From the NCBI GenBank assembly GCA_002483605.1, contig DLIG01000021.1, forward strand, positions 191,988-255,987: a stretch of 64,000 nucleotides of DNA. Direction: 5' to 3'. Under the pieces are notes generated by a model, which ran no database searches, was not told where the DNA came from, and saw only the letters and a list, made by a program, of their open reading frames with translations. The stretch comes from Sulfurovum sp. UBA7648. GTDB lineage: Bacteria; Campylobacterota; Campylobacteria; Campylobacterales; Sulfurovaceae. The number at the start of each line of letters is the position of its first letter. Position 1 is the stretch's first letter. Below, piece after piece: positions 42,105 through 51,077 of this stretch. The translations under genes were made by a program, and so were the position numbers.

Positions 42105-44074
42105 TAAAGCTCCGTTATCTCTTTGGATATTTTTTCTACGACCGTAGCCATTATGACAGCTTGTGCTAGACTAACTTCAGTAATTGCTACTTTTACTTTG
42201 TCAAAAAGCAATAAACCGTCACCTTTGATATTTACTACAACACCGTTTATTGTGGTATCTAAGATAGCTTTTGCGCTCTCTCCGGCCTTGATGACGTGAG
42301 CTTCAAATATCTCATTTTTGTGTTCAAGCACCCACCTGGCAAATTTGCGGTCTCTAAAATCCCACTCTGTTTTAGTTGTTTTTCTCTCTAATTCGCTTAC
42401 TCTGGCACATAATTGAATTATATTGCGCAATAGATACTCTCTTTCTTGCTCATCATTGTCAAGCTGAGTTTTTATGAGCCTATGGAGTATGAGATCGCTG
42501 TATCGTCTGATAGGAGATGTGAAGTGGCTATAGTGGCTAAATCCAAGCCCGAAGTGGCCGATATTCTCCGGGCTGTAGCTTGCCTGTTTTAGGGATTTTA
42601 TTATCATATCATCCACTTCGCTTGCAAGTCCCATGGCAAGTGCTTCTTTTTGAATAGCTCGTATGCAAGAAGGTGCATCATCATATTGATCTGCATAAAG
42701 GCCGATGGTTGCCAGTTCTCCTAGCAGTTCTTCCAGCTTGGATAGTTGCGGAGGTTCGTGCACACGAAATATTCCGTCATTTTCACCTGTAAATCTCTTT
42801 GCAGCTGCCTGGTTGGCTAACAGCATACACTCTTCAATGAGCGAGTGTGACGGCGTACCTGTTTCGACTTGTGTTTTGACAAGCAGATGATCATTATCTA
42901 TCGTCAGTTTCATCTCCTCTGTGCGGAAATCAAAACCTTTTTTGAGCCTTCTTGTTCTTAGTTCGATCGTAATTTTGTATAATTTGGACAAATTTTGCCA
43001 TAAGCGAGATATTACCCCCTCCGCTAGCGCCCCATTTGTTGCAATTAATTTATCTACTTCATCATAATTAAATCTATGCTTGGAATGAATTACTGCTTCG
43101 AAAAACTCCTCATGTGTAGGTTGCAGAGTTTTTTTATCAAGCGTGATCTTTGAAACGAAAGCCAATCTGTCAACGCGCGGTTTGAGCGAACATAGGTTTT
43201 CGCTTAGTTCTCTTGGCAGCATTGGAAAAGCTTTGTGCGGCAGATATGTGGTAAATCCTCTTTTTTTAGCCTCTTGATCTATAGGAGAGAAATATTCTAC
43301 ATAATGGCTTACATCGGCTATTGCAACATATAAAATATATTCATCGGTGTCAAAATAGATAGCATCGTCAAAGTCTTTTGCAGTTACCGGATCTATTGTG
43401 CAAAAATCCAAATGCGTCAGGTCCACACGGCCCTTGTACTCTTCTTTGCGGACTTCTAAAGGCGTGTTTTTTGCTTGGTCCAAGCAGGTTTGCGGAAATT
43501 CATCTTCTCTCTCAAAAAGAGCCAGTGATATTTTCTCGTCAACTTTGGGATCCTTTAGATTTCCCAATATCTCTATTGTTTTATTTGTATCTACATCTAT
43601 CTTGAGAACACTGCCAAGCTCAAGTATCTTTAGATCCAAGCCTTCCATCCAGGCAGTTGTAGGTTCATTGGTACGAAGATCTAAAATGAGAAAATTACCG
43701 GCTTCGTCTTTGTGTGTATAAGCGAGTGTATAAAGATGTGCATTTTGTGCTACCAACACTATCTTACCGCTGGATCTGCCTCGTCTGGCTATGATCCGTT
43801 TGGCTACTACTACATCGCCATGTTTTGCATTGTCCAAATGTTCTGGCTCTATTAACAAGTCAGCTTCTGATTTTTGCATGGCCTCAACATATCCTCTGCC
43901 GTCTTTGCCCATATAGAGCGTTCCTATACGATAAAGGCTGGAAAGTTTGAATAGCCCGGATGCATCCTGCGACAAAGCACCAATGCGTTGAAGTGTTTCA
44001 AAGGCGTTTAAATTTTCCGGTTCTATGTCGGAGATCAGGCAGCCAAGTGTAATTTGAAGTGCAAAAGGAGACAT
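42104..44074 (-). CDS. rnr: Ribonuclease R
   Basis: Processive 3'-5' exoribonuclease of the RNB family. The 656 residues hold OB-fold cold-shock-like domains, the RNB catalytic core with DPVTAKDFDDAIYFD (metal-binding aspartates), GFSHYSHFTSPIRRYSDLILHR, and a short C-terminal S1-like segment. The length is that of the compact Campylobacterota form, about 150 shorter than E. coli RNase R. A GGAGG site and a TAATG junction couple it to the small upstream gene at 44074-44247. Confidence 0.94.
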   Translation of the reverse strand: MSPFALQITLGCLISDIEPENLNAFETLQRIGALSQDASGLFKLSSLYRIGTLYMGKDGRGYVEAMQKSEADLLIEPEHLDNAKHGDVVVAKRIIARRGRSSGKIVLVAQNAHLYTLAYTHKDEAGNFLILDLRTNEPTTAWMEGLDLKILELGSVLKIDVDTNKTIEILGNLKDPKVDEKISLALFEREDEFPQTCLDQAKNTPLEVRKEEYKGRVDLTHLDFCTIDPVTAKDFDDAIYFDTDEYILYVAIADVSHYVEYFSPIDQEAKKRGFTTYLPHKAFPMLPRELSENLCSLKPRVDRLAFVSKITLDKKTLQPTHEEFFEAVIHSKHRFNYDEVDKLIATNGALAEGVISRLWQNLSKLYKITIELRTRRLKKGFDFRTEEMKLTIDNDHLLVKTQVETGTPSHSLIEECMLLANQAAAKRFTGENDGIFRVHEPPQLSKLEELLGELATIGLYADQYDDAPSCIRAIQKEALAMGLASEVDDMIIKSLKQASYSPENIGHFGLGFSHYSHFTSPIRRYSDLILHRLIKTQLDNDEQEREYLLRNIIQLCARVSELERKTTKTEWDFRDRKFARWVLEHKNEIFEAHVIKAGESAKAILDTTINGVVVNIKGDGLLLFDKVKVAITEVSLAQAVIMATVVEKISKEITEL

Positions 44075-44247
44075 TATATGTCCTCCAAGTTAAGGTATTT
44101 TGTAGCAGAAGAGAAATCATATTTATTGATTCTAGCAAGAGAAACGCGATACTCTATGATATTGGTATCGGCTGCTTCTTTGCTCGCACAAACCACTTCT
44201 TTGCAAGCGGCAGTTTTTTGAGACGAATCGGTTGTTTTATGCTTCAT
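44074..44247 (-). CDS. Small uncharacterised protein encoded just upstream of rnr
   Basis: An open frame of 57 codons (MKHKTTDSSQKTAACKEVV..., ending YLNLEDI) whose stop overlaps the rnr ATG as TAATG. The rnr ribosome binding site GGAGG lies inside its last codons, so coupling is likely. A minus-strand TATAAT at 44255-44260 is only about 8 nt before the ATG, so the message would start at or next to the ATG. The sequence is lysine/alanine-rich at first, then IIEYRVSLARINKYDF. No family recognised; size alone makes it uncertain. Confidence 0.5.
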   Translation of the reverse strand: MKHKTTDSSQKTAACKEVVCASKEAADTNIIEYRVSLARINKYDFSSATKYLNLEDI

Positions 44248-44267
44248 AAAATGGATTATATCACACT

Positions 44268-45101
44268 TTATTTGAGCGCTTCTAGTTTTGCGATCCTTTG
44301 TTCTGTGGTAGGATGAGTACTAAAGAGTTGTCTTACTGATCCGCCAAGGCCTAAAAATGGATTTATGATAAACATATGAGCATTTTGAGGTTGTGCATCA
44401 TGCAAAACAGCTCTATGAGCATAGTTATCTAATTTTCTCAAAGCATTTTGAAGCCATTCAGGATGTCCTGTCATGCGTGCAGCTCCTTCATCCGCCATAA
44501 ATTCACGATTTCTGCTAATGGTCATTTGTATTAAGCTAGCAGCAAGAGGCATAATGATCATTAGAGCTATCATCACTATCGGGTTTGGCCTCTCTTCTTG
44601 ATTGTTGCCTCCAAAAAACATTCCAAAATTACTAAGCATCGCAATTGCTCCGGCTATAGTAGCAGCAACGGTACCTATAAGCATATCGTAATGTTTTACG
44701 TGACTGAGTTCATGTGCTATGACCGCTTCTACTTCTTGCGGGTTTAAAAGTTCTAGCAATCCTTCCGTGACTGCAACAGCGGCATGGTCATAATTTCTCC
44801 CTGTTGCAAAAGCATTTGGAACTTGATCAGGGATAACATAGAGTGCCGGCATAGGCAAGTTAGCTCTTCTAGTCAGCCTTTCTACTATTTCATATAGTCC
44901 GCTGGCACTTCCTTTGTCTACAGGTATTGCATGGTAGTGTTTTAGCACTTGCTTATCGCTGTAGTAATATGCATAAAAATTCATCCCCACAGCTATCACA
45001 AAAGCTATCAGCATCCCGTTTTTGCCGCCGATCATACTGCCGAACCAAATAAATATCAGAGTAAGCCCTATCATCAATATATATGTTTTTAATTTTTCCA
45101 T
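44268..45101 (-). CDS. htpX: Membrane metalloprotease HtpX
   Basis: Inner-membrane zinc protease (M48B) for quality control of damaged membrane proteins. The 277-residue protein has two N-terminal membrane segments, the zinc site HELSH in [14 protein letters not shown], two further hydrophobic segments, and the third-ligand region [15 protein letters not shown]. It ends 20 nt before the small gene upstream of rnr on the same strand. Confidence 0.95.
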   Translation of the reverse strand: MEKLKTYILMIGLTLIFIWFGSMIGGKNGMLIAFVIAVGMNFYAYYYSDKQVLKHYHAIPVDKGSASGLYEIVERLTRRANLPMPALYVIPDQVPNAFATGRNYDHAAVAVTEGLLELLNPQEVEAVIAHELSHVKHYDMLIGTVAATIAGAIAMLSNFGMFFGGNNQEERPNPIVMIALMIIMPLAASLIQMTISRNREFMADEGAARMTGHPEWLQNALRKLDNYAHRAVLHDAQPQNAHMFIINPFLGLGGSVRQLFSTHPTTEQRIAKLEALK

Positions 45102-45254
45102 TTTATCTTTCCATTAATTATTAAAATATATTTGCAATTTGCAACTGTAATTATATCAAAAATAGAGAATAAATCGTGAATTATCAATTTTAATGTATAC
45201 AAATCAAAAAAATAGATGTATAATTATATAGTAATATAATTCAAAGGATTTGCA

Positions 45255-45599
45255 ATGACTTTTTCTGAATCTATTTCTACTTGTTTTAACAATTACAGTA
45301 ATTTTGACGGCAGAGCTTCTCGTTCTGAATATTGGTGGTTTGCGCTTTTTACAACATTAGGAGGTATTGTATCCTCCGTTATAGATGATAGCGGTATATT
45401 TTATACAATATTCATTATAGCAGTATTGCTGCCATCCCTAGCGGTGGGAGCTCGCCGCTTGCACGATATAGGCAAAAGCGGTTGGTGGCAATTGCTTGGT
45501 TTGATTCCTATTTTAGGAGCAATTATATTGATTATATTTTTTGTCCAAAAGCCGCAATCCGGGGATAACCAATATGGTCCTGAGGTTGTATTGTCTTAA
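45255..45599 (+). CDS. DUF805 family membrane protein
   Basis: Protein of 114 residues matching the DUF805 pattern of E. coli YhaH/YhaI: an N-terminal FDGRASRSEYWWF segment, three to four hydrophobic stretches and GARRLHDIGKSGWWQLL, then PILGAIILIIFFVQKP. Function not established. A GTATAATTATATAG -10-like run and AAAGGA ribosome binding site precede it in a 150-bp spacer that diverges from htpX. Confidence 0.85.
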   Translation: MTFSESISTCFNNYSNFDGRASRSEYWWFALFTTLGGIVSSVIDDSGIFYTIFIIAVLLPSLAVGARRLHDIGKSGWWQLLGLIPILGAIILIIFFVQKPQSGDNQYGPEVVLS

Positions 45600-45606
45600 A
45601 ATATGA

Positions 45607-46692
<1,086 letters not shown>

Positions 46693-46702
46693 ATAATTCT
46701 CA

Positions 46703-46724
46703 AATTTGGAGCAAGCTCCAAATT
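46703..46724. terminator. Perfect 10-bp hairpin after ilvC
   Basis: AATTTGGAGC-aa-GCTCCAAATT, 11 bp after the ilvC stop. There is no T-run behind it. With only two unpaired bases it would form a tight hairpin; likely the ilvC terminator or transcript 3' end. Confidence 0.45.
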
Positions 46725-46736
46725 AGGTCTTCAGCA

Positions 46737-46764
46737 GACAGCTCTCGCGACTAGTCGCTCTGTC
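46737..46764. repeat. Palindrome GCGACTAGTCGC within a nested dyad
   Basis: Perfect 12-bp palindrome at 46747-46758, flanked by GACAG (46737-46741) and CTGTC (46760-46764), which also pair. It lies 22 bp after the ilvC hairpin in non-coding DNA. Role unknown. Confidence 0.45.
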
Positions 46765-46777
46765 AAACCAATTTTTT

Positions 46778-46925
46778 GCCCAAACACCCAAATCTATAGC
46801 AAACTAAACAAAAATTAAAATCAAAATCAGTATATCAATTATATCTTTGAGTGATAAACCATAGTCAGCTACTATTTGTAGCCTCCTTCGCCCAAACACT
46901 CAAATCTACACCAAACTAAACAAAA
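46778..46925. repeat. Two direct-repeat copies of 36 bp in the ilvC-M23 spacer
   Basis: Copies at 46778-46813 and 46890-46925 match at 33 of 36 positions (start GCCCAAACAC, end CAAACTAAACAAAA), 112 bp apart. The spacing and absence of a third copy argue against CRISPR. The 46693-47073 spacer of 381 bp otherwise holds the hairpins at 46703, 46737 and 46983, and no coding frame I could support. Confidence 0.6.
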
Positions 46926-46982
46926 TAACATTATTGTATTGTGCTAAGATCTTCAGCGTGATTTCTTTAGTTCCATTGAAAT

Positions 46983-47037
46983 ATAATGCCAAATATATTC
47001 TCGCTTTACTTCAACCAAAGTTCATTTTTGGCATTAT
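46983..47037. repeat. Inverted repeat ahead of the M23 peptidase gene
   Basis: ATAATGCCAAA (46983-46993) and TTTGGCATTAT (47027-47037) are exact reverse complements separated by 33 bp, 36 bp before the GTG start at 47074. The left arm overlaps a TATAATG -10-like box, so a regulator bound at both arms could control the gene. Confidence 0.45.
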
Positions 47038-47073
47038 TTTAATCATAAATCTTATCAAAATAAAGGGCTATTC

Positions 47074-48414
47074 GTGAAAAAATTTATAACTATACTTTTT
47101 TTGTTATTGTTTGTAGGGGGCGGAGTTTTTATATATTTCTCTCCACAATTTGAAAGGGTTGCCCCAAAGATTGATGTTGCTGATGTAATCTATTGGAATA
47201 CAAATAAACCAATCGCTATAGCCGTGAAAGATAATATGGCACTCAAGAGCTTTAAGCTTATTATGAGTGATAACGAGACACAAGTAGTTCTTTCTCAAGG
47301 CGGCTTTGCTCCAAATAGTCGCAATAAGAATCTTAATGCACTTTACCCAAAAGGCATACTGGATTCAGAAGCAAAGCATCTAAAGTTAAAAATTGTCGTT
47401 ACGGATACAAGTTATTGGAATTTTTTTAGAGGCAACGAGGCAACGAAGATCGTTGATATTAATGTTGACACAAAAAGACCTCATATCGAGCTGCTAGCAA
47501 ACTCATATTCTATCACTCAAGGAGGAAGCGCATTTGTCGTATTTAAAGCAAATGACGCAAATTTAGAGAGTGTATATGTTGATATCGGTACAAAGCAGTT
47601 CAAGGCTGCTCCTTATAAAAAAGAGGGCTACTATGCAGCTTTGATCGCATGGCCTTTTTTAGAGCAGGATTTTTCAGCACATGTCACTGCGCTAGATAAA
47701 GCAAAAAATATTTCACAAGTTCATATTCCATTTTATATAAAAAGTAAACAATATGATGTTTCCTGGATTAAAGTAAGTGATAGTTTTATAGACGGCAAGA
47801 TAGCTCAACTTGCATCTACAAGTCAAGAAGCTGATATTATTACAGATAAGATTGATCGATTTCGATTAGTCAATGAAACAATGAGAATAGCCAACGAGAA
47901 GCTTATAGCTCACAAAACGTTTGGTGTCAATCAAAATATTATAAACAAATGGAGCGTCAAACCTTTTTATCCTTTAAAAAATGGAGCAAAGGTTGCAAGT
48001 TTTGGCGACTCAAGACACTATTATTATGACCTTGTAACAAAAAAAGAGATATCGCACTCTTATCATGCCGGGATTGATCTTGCGAGTGTTAAAAATGCCC
48101 CGATTGTATCGACAAATGCAGGAAGGGTTATTTTTGTCGGAGATAATGGAATATATGGCAATATGCCAGTAATTGACCACGGAATGGGACTTTATACAAT
48201 ATATGGCCACTGCAATGAAATACTCGTTAATGAGGGCACGGAACTTCATGCGGATCATGTGATAGCCACAACAGGTATAAGCGGGTTAGCGTTAGGAGAT
48301 CACCTTCATTTTGGAGTTTTGATTCAAGGTGTTGAGGTGCGACCGGAAGAGTGGATGGATCAAAATTGGATCAAACTTAATATAGATGATGTATTTAAAA
48401 AAGCAGGTATATGA
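47074..48414 (+). CDS. M23 family (LytM/lysostaphin-type) peptidoglycan peptidase
   Basis: Membrane-anchored periplasmic endopeptidase or LytM-type factor acting on peptidoglycan cross-links. The 446 residues start with GTG (AAAGGG upstream), with a membrane segment at about 2-22, a beta-rich region (about 30-230) and the M23 domain. The Zn-site motifs are SYHAGIDLAS (H-x3-D) and LGDHLHFGV (H-x-H). Both are intact, so it should be active rather than a degenerate LytM activator. Helicobacter and Campylobacter relatives (Csd/Pgp group) control cell shape. Confidence 0.85.
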   Translation: MKKFITILFLLLFVGGGVFIYFSPQFERVAPKIDVADVIYWNTNKPIAIAVKDNMALKSFKLIMSDNETQVVLSQGGFAPNSRNKNLNALYPKGILDSEAKHLKLKIVVTDTSYWNFFRGNEATKIVDINVDTKRPHIELLANSYSITQGGSAFVVFKANDANLESVYVDIGTKQFKAAPYKKEGYYAALIAWPFLEQDFSAHVTALDKAKNISQVHIPFYIKSKQYDVSWIKVSDSFIDGKIAQLASTSQEADIITDKIDRFRLVNETMRIANEKLIAHKTFGVNQNIINKWSVKPFYPLKNGAKVASFGDSRHYYYDLVTKKEISHSYHAGIDLASVKNAPIVSTNAGRVIFVGDNGIYGNMPVIDHGMGLYTIYGHCNEILVNEGTELHADHVIATTGISGLALGDHLHFGVLIQGVEVRPEEWMDQNWIKLNIDDVFKKAGI

Positions 48415-48528
48415 TAAAATTTTCACACTTTCTATACGAAAAATTTGTTAATATCTTTAAATATTTCATTTTGACATTTATTTGATCCGTTCTTTATGCA
48501 TATGGCATAATTCTAAAAAAGGAATTTT

Positions 48529-49308
48529 ATGCCGCAGATAATATCAGAAGAAATTTCAGAACTTGTATCGATGGCAAGTTATCCTAAAAATCTATATTAC
48601 AAAGGCAATAGTTCTCTTTTAAAACGTCCAAAAGTATCTATCGTTGGAAGCCGCTTGCCGACCCCATATACAAAACAATATACCTATACTCTAGCCCAAG
48701 CATTATCAAAAAGAGGAGTTTGTATAGTGAGTGGCGGAGCGATGGGGGTTGATGCTATTGCGCACGAAGGGGCCGGCATGGATAATACCATAGCAGTATT
48801 GGCTAGCGGTATAGATGTATATTATCCTGCAGTCAACAAAGGAATATTGCAAGCTATAGAACAGCAAGGGATGCTGATCAGTCAGTTTGAACCGGATTTT
48901 AAAGCTACAAATTGGAGCTTTGTACTCAGAAATGAATTAGTCGTTGCTTTGGGAGAAGTATTGATAGTAACGCAAGCTGCTTGTGGCAGCGGCTCAATGC
49001 GTTCAGTGGAATATGCTCAAAAAATGGGGAAAAAGATCTTTGTTTTGCCTCAAAGGCTAGGAGAGAGTGAAGGAACAAACAAGCTTTTGCAAGAGGGCAA
49101 GGCCTCTATCATATCGAATATAGAAGCTTTTGCTTCGTCATACGGCAATGCTCCGCAAAATGCCTCTATCGATAAAGATGATTTTTTCTATTTTTGTCAG
49201 CAAAATCCTATATTGGATGACGCAGTCGCCAAATTCGGCGAACGAATATATGAAGCTGAACTTTGCGGCCAGATCATTGTAAGCGAAGGAAGAGTTAAGC
49301 TTATTTAG
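48529..49308 (+). CDS. dprA: DNA processing protein DprA
   Basis: Binds incoming single-stranded DNA and loads RecA in natural transformation. The 259 residues form the Rossmann-like core: IVGSRLPTPYTKQY, VSGGAMGVDAIAHEG, VLASGIDVYYPAVNK and EGTNKLLQEG. There is no N-terminal SAM or C-terminal winged-helix domain beyond a short tail, the compact form usual in this phylum. It overlaps the convergent thioredoxin-like gene by 8 nt. Confidence 0.93.
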   Translation: MPQIISEEISELVSMASYPKNLYYKGNSSLLKRPKVSIVGSRLPTPYTKQYTYTLAQALSKRGVCIVSGGAMGVDAIAHEGAGMDNTIAVLASGIDVYYPAVNKGILQAIEQQGMLISQFEPDFKATNWSFVLRNELVVALGEVLIVTQAACGSGSMRSVEYAQKMGKKIFVLPQRLGESEGTNKLLQEGKASIISNIEAFASSYGNAPQNASIDKDDFFYFCQQNPILDDAVAKFGERIYEAELCGQIIVSEGRVKLI

Positions 49309-49813
49309 ATAACTCTTTGATGATGGTTTCCATTCCGGCAGGAGTTATCATACCTGCTTGTATGAACTGAACAACCCCCCTTTTATCTACTACTACTAAA
49401 AACGGTATGGCTCCGGTCCAATTTGCTCTTTGGGCTATATAGCTGACAAAATAACCTGCCTTTTCTTGAGCAACGGTTGGATAATTTATGCCTTTTGATT
49501 TAGCAAAAGCTTTTAATTCAGCATTATTGAACCCTTGAACTTCTATCCCTATTACTTCTATATTGTTTTTATGTTTTGTTTGCAAATTTTTATAATGAGG
49601 AATGGAAGCTAAACAGGGGGGACATTTGTGCCCAAAAAACTCAAGAAAAACTATTTTATTCTTAAGTTCATTGATTATTAATCCCTCATCGATGCCTTTA
49701 GCATGATAAACTTTACCGTTTGTATCTGTAAAAGTAAAATTTGTATTTTCTTTTGCTTGAGCTAAAACGGATAAGATAAGTACAGATATTATAAATACTA
49801 ATATTTTTTTCAT
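49301..49813 (-). CDS. Exported thioredoxin-like (TlpA/ResA-type) protein
   Basis: Periplasmic thiol-disulfide protein of 170 residues: signal peptide (1-20), strand KIVFLEFFGHKCPPCLASIPHY with a CPPC active site, and the cis-Pro region AIPFLVVVDKRGVVQFIQAG. Proposed role is reduction of cysteines in the periplasm, for example apocytochrome c. Overlaps dprA by 8 nt at its 3' end. Confidence 0.85.
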   Translation of the reverse strand: MKKILVFIISVLILSVLAQAKENTNFTFTDTNGKVYHAKGIDEGLIINELKNKIVFLEFFGHKCPPCLASIPHYKNLQTKHKNNIEVIGIEVQGFNNAELKAFAKSKGINYPTVAQEKAGYFVSYIAQRANWTGAIPFLVVVDKRGVVQFIQAGMITPAGMETIIKELSK

Positions 49814-49970
49814 TTTGCAGCCTTATTGAAATTAAAAGGTATCAATACAAATATAATTAATGATACTTTTCCTTATTGTATCAATTTTGTAATGAAAAAA
49901 AAGTAAAATTGTAAAAATTAAAGTAATGTTATTCTATAATTATTATAAATCTTTTCGAAAGGTGTTTAAA

Positions 49971-51077
49971 TTGAAGTTTAAATTTATAAAATCGATTCTT
50001 GTCGTACTCATTTCAGTAAGTTTTTCATTGGGAGATTCATTGGACCATAAGATCGGCTCAATGCTGATGGTAGGTTTTGTCGGGACAAGCGCATCGCCGT
50101 CAAGTCAAATTTGTCGCGATATTGCTAAGTATGATTTGAATGGAGTGATCTTATTTGATTATAACCCTGTCGATAAAGATAAGCCAAAAAATATAGTTTC
50201 CAAAGAACAAACAGCTGCTTTAGCAAAAGAATTACAAGCTTGTTCGCCAAAACACAATTTATTGATCTCTGCAGATCAAGAAGGTGGCAAAGTACAAAGA
50301 CTAAAAAGCACTCGTGGATTTTATGGCAAATTTCCAAGTGCGGCAAGTGTAGCAGATATGAATGACGAGCAAACAAGAAAAATTTATCATTCAATGGCAC
50401 AAGAACTTATAAATGCAGGTTTCAATTATGACCTTGCTCCCGTGGTTGATCTGGCTCTAAATAAAGATAATTATATTATTTATAAACTTGGCCGCTCATA
50501 TGGCGAAGATCCGGCAAAAGTGTCTCATAAAGCAAATTTATTCATTGACGAAATGCATAAAGAGGGTGTGTTGACATCCATTAAGCATTTCCCGGGCCAT
50601 GGTTCATCGCTAGGAGATACTCATAAAGGGTACGTAGATGTAACGAACACTTGGAGCGAAATCGAGCTTGAACCTTATAAAATATTGTCAAATAAGGCTG
50701 ATAGTGTCATGGTCGCTCATGTGTTTAATGCAAAATTAGATCCAGATCATCCGGCTAGTTTGTCTCACGCAACGATAACCAAATTGCTTAGGGAGAAGCT
50801 CGGATATAAAGGGGCGGTAATCACTGATGATTTGCAAATGGGAGCTATTACGAAAAAATACACTTTAAGAGAAACTATCAAATTGGCGATCAAAGCAGGC
50901 AATGATATATTGCTGTTCGGTAATCAGCTGCATCCAAAAAATGCAGTTACACCTAAAATGTTTGTCGATATAGTTAAAGATTTGCTTGCAAAAAAAGAGA
51001 TAAGTATGGATGAGATCAACAACGCACATGACAGGGTGCAAAAATTAAGAGCCAAACTAAAGGGGTCAAATGCTTAA
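49971..51077 (+). CDS. Exported beta-N-acetylhexosaminidase-like GH3 hydrolase (NagZ family)
   Basis: Glycoside hydrolase family 3 enzyme. A TTG start at 49971 is preferred because AAAGG lies 8 nt upstream and it gives a clean signal peptide (MKFKFIKSILVVLISVSFSLG); an ATG at 49926 lacks both. The 368-residue protein has DQEGGKVQRL, KHFPGHGSSLGDTHKG (the NagZ His loop) and the catalytic Asp in VITDDLQMGA. NagZ proteins of Gram-negatives are normally cytoplasmic, so the signal peptide suggests action on glycans in the periplasm. It overlaps the acyltransferase gene by 8 nt. Confidence 0.85.
   Translation: MKFKFIKSILVVLISVSFSLGDSLDHKIGSMLMVGFVGTSASPSSQICRDIAKYDLNGVILFDYNPVDKDKPKNIVSKEQTAALAKELQACSPKHNLLISADQEGGKVQRLKSTRGFYGKFPSAASVADMNDEQTRKIYHSMAQELINAGFNYDLAPVVDLALNKDNYIIYKLGRSYGEDPAKVSHKANLFIDEMHKEGVLTSIKHFPGHGSSLGDTHKGYVDVTNTWSEIELEPYKILSNKADSVMVAHVFNAKLDPDHPASLSHATITKLLREKLGYKGAVITDDLQMGAITKKYTLRETIKLAIKAGNDILLFGNQLHPKNAVTPKMFVDIVKDLLAKKEISMDEINNAHDRVQKLRAKLKGSNA

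Noticed and set aside
44059..44316. Rightward open frame of 85 codons opposite the rnr 5' region
   Set aside because: It runs antisense to the small gene and the ends of rnr and htpX, has no ribosome binding site and no recognisable protein features.
46778..46925. CRISPR-like repeats after ilvC
   Set aside because: Only two copies, AT-rich without a dyad, separated by 76 bp, and no cas genes in the window.
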